A DNA stretch of 45,528 nt from Mesotaenium endlicherianum (taxonomy: Eukaryota > Streptophyta > Zygnematophyceae > Zygnematales > Mesotaeniaceae): contig WELA01001462.1 in assembly GCA_009602735.1 (NCBI GenBank), positions 714,961 through 760,488 on the forward strand, written 5' to 3'. The position numbers were made by a program, and so were the translations under genes. The notes beneath the pieces are model-generated. The model was not told the origin of the DNA, did no database searches, and saw only the letters and a list, made by a program, of their open reading frames with translations. The first letter of the stretch is position 1. The number at the start of each line of letters is the position of its first letter. This document shows positions 40,301 to 45,528 of the stretch, in pieces.

Positions 40301-41448
40301 GGATCGTATATCCCCAATGGCCGGGCCCCCTGTCATCACGCCCATCACCAACTCGCCCTCACATTTGAGCTTCCGTTTCCGCTTCCAGCTTTCTTTATCC
40401 CTCCCAGTATCCACCTGTGTGCTTCAAATGAAGTGACCGAAAGTACAACGTACCCAGGACTCGCACAATTTCAGCAGTGCTACCACCGTCATCAGAAACA
40501 GGCAGCACGTGAGCCACATGCGTTGTCAGCTGCTTCAGTTCACCGACCACTCCATTAAAAGCAGTGCCTCCTGTCCCACGACACAAATACACATGACATT
40601 ACGACGGAGTCTACAGTAGAACTGACAGTCTTACAGTACATGCTCCCTTCCGGTGAGGTTACTGCACATGATATCTTTCCCCTAGTGCATTCTCAGAAAC
40701 CGCCCTTGAACTTGAGGTCCAGGTGCGTGACGTCATCACATGTACTATAATCTTTGAATGAGCAGATAGTTGGCACAGAATTCAAGTGAAAAACTCGTGC
40801 AGGATGTGGCACATATATCCACTAGCTATTTCAGAATAGACCAAAGACTTCATTAGGTCAGCCTGTGGTAAGCGCTAGTGTATCTGATGCTAGTTACTCT
40901 TCGTGCAATTTTGCCTAGCTCTTGAGGTCATAAAATGAGAGCTTTCAGGCATAATCAGTGTCGCACAGCCCCTTACCTGAAAAGACAAGTAGAGAGGGTT
41001 CTGTCATAGGTAAGACTTTGTCGGAAGCCACTCCAGAAATATTCAACGAGGACTGAGATTTGCCACGTTGGTCTCCAGCCATACATGTCGGTATCTGGCC
41101 ACTGCTTATTGGGCTTACTTGGTCATCGACAGCATCCTTACTTATGACATATGCAGCATGCCCAGTGGTGGTCGTGCAAGTACTTGGAACTATGAGGACT
41201 TTGAGTTCAAGTTCATGAGCTCTCAACCGTATCCCATCAGCTCCTACTTTGCGGTTTGATGTTTTAGCTTCGCACTTCAAGAGTCCACGACATTTGCTGC
41301 GAAGATATTTGCTCTTGTAAACTAAGTGGAGCACTCCACTATCACGTACTGGCAAACATGCATTCTCCGCTAACATGCCATAAGGAGCGATGCCGTGCAG
41401 CGGCGTAGGCTTCAACAAACTCAAAAAAGGTAGAGCACATGCTAGCAT
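37364..41448 (-). CDS. CofD/YvcK (UPF0052) family protein, 564 aa, 13 exons
   Basis: Exons, minus strand: 41448-40977, 40570-40454, 40329-40197, 40080-39984, 39845-39802, 39675-39519, 39359-39264, 39101-39018, 38908-38807, 38228-38181, 38042-37914, 37807-37715, 37486-37364. Every phase matches and the sum is 1695 nt. Family motifs: LLVFSGGTAFNG (built across intron 1), PVSDDGGSTAEI, GGPAIGDIRSRC, NGSVGNFLFTGAR, TNDRLTMGAEL, GQNEISHP, RIFYMASEG, YGMGSLYTSICPSL and LLLNGTHDRET. The fold binds nucleotide or nucleotide-sugar: bacterial YvcK binds UDP-sugars and CofD makes part of coenzyme F420. The plant-lineage role is not known to me. About 150 residues before the domain look like a transit peptide plus linker, so plastid or mitochondrial targeting is likely. 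The exon 4 donor would be GC (CAG|GCACCC); all others are GT. The start is the ATG at 41448, with an in-frame stop upstream. Confidence 0.92.
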
Positions 41449-42005
41449 TTCCTTATGGCTTACCAGAAAATCTTTTGCCCGCTAGCTGGCCTTTTCTAAC
41501 ATGTATAGATAGAGAAACCTTGATCAAGTCAAAGCGTCAAGGCTACACGTCCTGTTCGTTCCATGAGCTTTTCTGATATAATGCGGAGTAAGCTCCTCCT
41601 CAACAATAAGTGAAGGCGTTTTACTTTGTATAAAAAAAACTTGCAAAAGAATTAAAAATGATACGCCAACTTGCAATTCACAAAAGAGAGCCTCTGCTAC
41701 GTCTGTAATTATAAGTGGTGAAGGTTACAAATTATCAGGTAGCACTGCACAAGACACAACTCACGACAAGCGGGAGTCGATGAGATGGTAGTGAGTGCTG
41801 AGTGAGGATTTGAATTCACTGGGACACGACGACCTCTTAAACCCTGGACCTTGACTTTGCATAATTTATCTGGTCGGCCCGCGAGCGGCAAGTAGGCGAT
41901 GCTTGTTGGCATAACAAAGAAGCTACATAAAGTTCTCCTCGTCCACGGACGATTTCTCTTCCCTGCATCATCTGTTGCTTTCGCCGTCCACCTCTTCCGG
42001 CCAGC
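41449..42005. promoter_or_regulatory. bidirectional promoter region between the CofD-like gene and RPL15
   Basis: The two start codons lie 557 bp apart and the genes point away from each other, so both promoters and 5' UTRs must fit here unless non-coding exons lie elsewhere. The RPL15 side ends in a pyrimidine-rich leader (TTCTCCTCGTCC at about 41932, TTTCTCTTCCCTGC at about 41951, then CCACCTCTTCCGGCCAGC before the ATG). Such leaders are common in ribosomal protein mRNAs. No TATA box was assigned. Confidence 0.55.
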
Positions 42006-43796
42006 ATGGGTAAGCTTTGATATGACACTAGCTTTCTTTGTGCTCTTCAAAAGTGACATGGTGTATCTCTTAAGGAAAAGCAAACCGTATTTTTAACCAC
42101 TGGGATAACGGTATTAGGGCTACACTGTTAATAAGGCACGCCTAGGGAGTAGCTCGCAGGTCTTTTGCATCTGAGGTAGTGGGCGGTTTTTTCTGGCGAA
42201 GCTGTTACAAGATGTTGTGTGTTACTTCAGTAATAGTCAAAGGCTTGTTACGGTCAAGGTGCTCTTCCGAAATCACTTTTTCTGTCCGGCAGCTTCCGGT
42301 TACCCCACGTAATGCTTAGGGGAGGCTTAGATGGCATTAGGTATTAAATTAGGTGCCGCATTTGTCATACTTTGTGAATGAGGAAAGCATCAGTGCTAGG
42401 TGGTGTTGAAAGATGCACAAGGACCTTAGAGTCTCGAGGTACAGGCTTTGCCGTCATATGACAGAGGGGTTGATGTGCAACTGCAGGGGCGTACAAGTAC
42501 GTGGAGGAGCTCTGGCGCAAGAAGCAAAGTGATGTGCTTCGGTTCCTGCTTCGTGTGCGGTGCTGGGAGTACCGGCAGTTGCCTAGTATTGCTCGCTTAA
42601 CCCGCCCCACTCGCCCTGACAAGGCCCGTCGTTTGGGTTACAAGGCCAAGCAGGTATGTCTGAAATTAAGGCTGCTATCATACTCCTTCTGGCAATCAGT
42701 GATTTTATTGTTTGATGCAATAAGCTGCATATACTCTTTTGCCTCTGCATGACTTTTATACCTTGGGGATATGGTAGGTATGCTTGATCACAGCTTGTTT
42801 AAGAGGTGGAGGAGTCTAACTTATGAGGGGACTGTCCGCATATCTGAACCAGGCTCAGAATCGTTGATTAGGTTGACAGTCAATGTAAGGGGAGAGGGAT
42901 ATGAATGAGTGTATGTATGTGCCTCCTGCGGTGAAGTATGTTCACCTTTTGTTGGTTACTTCATAGTAAAGAACTGGCGAGGGGACAAGGTTTTGCATCT
43001 GGTTACGCGCCCTTCAGGCGGCGCATCAGCCGGTAGTGTCTCTGTAGGCTATCCATTGGTTATTTGTCAGCACAATAGAGTCAAAGCATCAAGCTCCACT
43101 CAAAACCTTCAATAGCTGGCATGAGTCTAGGGTAGCATATTGAGCATGACGGTTGTGCTTCTATCGGCAGGGTTACGTCATCTACCGTGTGCGTGTGCGT
43201 CGTGGTGGACGCAAGCGCCCTGTGTCCAAGGGTATTGTGTATGGAAAGCCCAAGAGCCAGGGTATCACGCAGCTTAAGTTCCAGCGTAACATCCGTTCGG
43301 TAGCAGAGGAGCGCGCTGGACGTAGGCTGGGAGGCCTTCGCGTCCTCAACTCTTACTGGGTGAACCAGGTACAATTCGATTGTTGGCGTTGGCAAATCAC
43401 TTATCCATCGTTATCCTGTGGCTGGTGACTCGCATTCTGTTTTCCATGTTTGCTTGGTGGCTGCCTTTGTCTTTGGTATGTTTCCTTTGGTGGCTAGTGA
43501 TTGCTTGTGATGATGTGTCAAGGTTATTATCCTCCCTTCCCCCTGTGCAGGATTCCACATACAAGTACTTTGAGGTCATTATGGTGGATCCTGCCCACAA
43601 CTGCATCCGCAACGATCCCCGTATCAACTGGCTGACAAAGCCCGTGATGAAGCACAGAGAGCTGCGCGGCCTTACCTCTGCTGGTCGCCATCATCGCGGT
43701 CTCCATGGCAAAGGTCACGCTTCACGCAAAGTCCGTCCCTCCATTCATGCCACATGGAAGCGCAACACTATGCTGTCACTCAGGCGTTACCGTTAA
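42006..43796 (+). CDS. RPL15: 60S ribosomal protein L15 (eL15), 4 exons, 204 aa
   Basis: Exons: 42006-42009, 42487-42653, 43171-43368 and 43551-43796 (stop TAA). All introns are GT-AG (GTAAGC, GTATGT, GTACAA, GTGACT-type context absent). The protein starts [18 protein letters not shown] and ends LSLRRYR, with a length of 204 aa, exactly that of eL15 in other eukaryotes. It is a structural protein of the cytosolic large ribosomal subunit and binds 28S rRNA. Plant-like signatures are [21 protein letters not shown] and DSTYKYFEV. The first coding exon supplies only ATG plus one base; ATGG|GTAAGC at 42006 is the only suitable donor seen upstream, and the joined codon GG|G gives the conserved Gly2. 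Divergent neighbour: the CofD-like gene. Confidence 0.97.
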
Positions 43797-45484
43797 GCAT
43801 GGCATCGAGCTGGGAGCTAGGAGTGCCTTGTCTGATGTCTTTCATTCTCGAGATGAACCATCTTGGGTTACCAATCAGCATCAAACCATTGTGACGTATT
43901 GTAGTAAGCTAGGGCTGGGGCTGAGAATTTTACGCTACCACCTTGCAGATTATGGTCTGCAGACACAATCAGTTGTTTCACTCATTGGCTTTCAGCTTTA
44001 AAGCTTCTTGGTTGCTTGTGGATCACAAGGTGTCGTCAGTGTGGAAAGGAGGGTATTTTGCACAGGATGGTGATTCACATGGTGATCTTGTTATGTGCAT
44101 AAAAGAGCGACACTTGGGGATTTGAGGCAATGCATGTAGACTGTTGTATGGTGTCAAGTACTCAGTGAAGACTGCTATGTCAAGGGTTTCCTTGTTGTTC
44201 AGGTTGTTGTTGCTGTTCAAGTTTCAGTATCTAGGAGCAGTAGCTGCTTATACTCGTCTGATGTTGGTGATTGGTGTAGTACCAACCTTTTGCCTGTCAA
44301 AGGTGCACCCTGATACCATGGGGCTGTCATTAGTACCTTGAAGACCTTCAAGAAGATGCAGACGGGTGCTTCAGTTATGGATGTGAATTGCCCATCTTCC
44401 ACGTACTTTCATGACTTCTCTGGATGCTACTTTTGAATCATATGGCAGCATTTGGGGTTTTTGCTTGTACCTTGCTTCAGCTTCAATTTTGCATGAACAT
44501 ATGACACTGGAAGTTACAAAGCAAACGAGTGTGAGGAGATTCGCTTTTGTTCAAGATGCTACTCAAAGCTCTCAGTCCAGTTTTTGAGATGCAAGCACTT
44601 CGATTGTATGTTTGCCCAAAGGCAGTATGTTCTTGTTCATGTTTATCAACTAGTACCCTTACCTAGGGCCATGGCTACATCGCTTAAGACCGTTATATAA
44701 GTCATATTACCTCGTTATCTTTCACATTTGTGCATTTCACGGCAGAATGGATAACATCTTGTATGATCTGCTCACTTCCCCAATCCCATTGGCTTTACAC
44801 TGTAAGCGTTCCGCCTAGGGCTTGATACAAACGTCTTATATCTTTGGCTGGTCTTCTCAATCCTTTTGCAGGCCCTGTTTTTGGGCAACACTTCGGGCAT
44901 TTTCACTCGCTTGACATGACTCTTTGTCTTAGCTATTCATGTGCATGCATGTGGCAATCATAACACTATGTGTCGTGCCTCAATGCATGGGAGCAAGTTA
45001 CTCATCCTCTAGAGCAAATTATGTTTTTACCCTTTGAAGTGTCACAATGAACAAGAATTCCCCTCTATCCATAAAAGTTTTCGGAAATATTCCACATACT
45101 ATCCTTGGATATTGTCAAACCTGAACGTCGAAATGACGTGCCTAATCTAGTCTTGTCACACAAAAATTGCCTGTGTTACACATTTGTTTTTGGCCCTCGT
45201 CTGTGCACATATCAACATTAGGTACTCAATTAGAGATTTATGATCAGTTTTGCGTCTTTCCCCTTAAGCCTTGCTTGGACGTATGAATATATATTAAGGG
45301 ACTATTTCTGTTCACAACCACGCCAATATAATAATCCTTGAGAGAGGCGCCAACATTACAAACCCAAAAACCCTCCCTCATACGCATGTGGGATATAGGG
45401 TTTATGAAGTGAAAGTGCGTAGCAAATTGGTACTCCATAGTCAAATCCTGATCACAAGTCTACTTCACTCATATTTTACTACAC

Positions 45485-45487
<3 letters not shown>
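43797..45487. other. 3' flank of RPL15 and intergenic DNA
   Basis: No further gene, RNA gene or repeat was recognised; the small open frames lack motifs. A TGTAAG word lies at about 44800, rather far from the stop codon to be a confident poly(A) signal. Confidence 0.45.

Positions 45488-45528
<41 letters not shown>
45488..45528. repeat. (AG)n microsatellite at the window edge
   Basis: About 20 perfect AG units run to the right end of the window. The true length is unknown because the window ends in it. Confidence 0.95.

Noticed and set aside
44790..44820. TGTAA as the RPL15 poly(A) signal
   Set aside because: About 1 kb after the stop codon; too far to assign without transcript data.

Overview
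This is nuclear eukaryotic DNA, most likely from the green lineage (a green alga or other Viridiplantae). Genes are split by short GT-AG introns. The ribosomal protein eL15 can be rebuilt completely and reads like plant eL15 rather than animal or fungal eL15. No bacterial operons, rRNA or tRNA genes were seen. The species cannot be named from the sequence.

The window has three zones. Zone 1 (about 1.3-8.8 kb) holds two host genes transcribed divergently: a NOT4-type RING E3 ligase candidate (minus strand, 3 visible coding exons) and a PlsC-type glycerolipid acyltransferase (plus strand, 6 exons). Zone 3 (about 37.4-43.8 kb) holds two more divergent genes. One is a 13-exon CofD/YvcK-like protein of 564 aa (minus strand). 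The other is the cytosolic ribosomal protein gene RPL15 (plus strand, 4 exons, 204 aa), whose first coding exon contributes only four bases.

Zone 2 (about 9.1-36.5 kb) is a nest of mobile elements. Three tyrosine-recombinase (DIRS/Ngaro/kangaroo-like) retrotransposons lie end to end: copy A (minus), copy C/D (plus, interrupted) and copy B (plus). A and B show the split-direct-repeat layout A1 - gag - RT/RNase H - tyrosine recombinase - B1 - A2 - B2. The A|C and D|B junctions each carry one shared palindrome (arms reading GGTTTGCGACAT), and the same palindrome sits at the internal B1/A2 junction of B. Copy C/D is broken by a 249-bp MITE, a 1.25-kb solo LTR and a Ty3/gypsy chromovirus-type element (minus, about 19.7-29.0 kb). 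The gypsy element has gag, protease, RT, RNase H, integrase and chromodomain remnants. It also has an extra sense-strand reading frame after pol with a strong splice-acceptor context, and an unusual LTR whose two ends are each tandemly duplicated. A 495-bp insert with 17-bp flanking repeats interrupts its protease, and a 503-bp insert sits in the recombinase gene of copy B.

All the elements look inactive as they stand (stops, frameshifts, lost catalytic residues), although the RT/RNase H frame of B and the gag frame of A are open. Three single-N positions, all inside copies A and B, are flanked by short duplicated sequence and look like unmerged contig overlaps, so some lesions nearby may be assembly artefacts. 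Coordinates of exons and element edges were read by hand from splice signals and repeat comparison. No database search was run.
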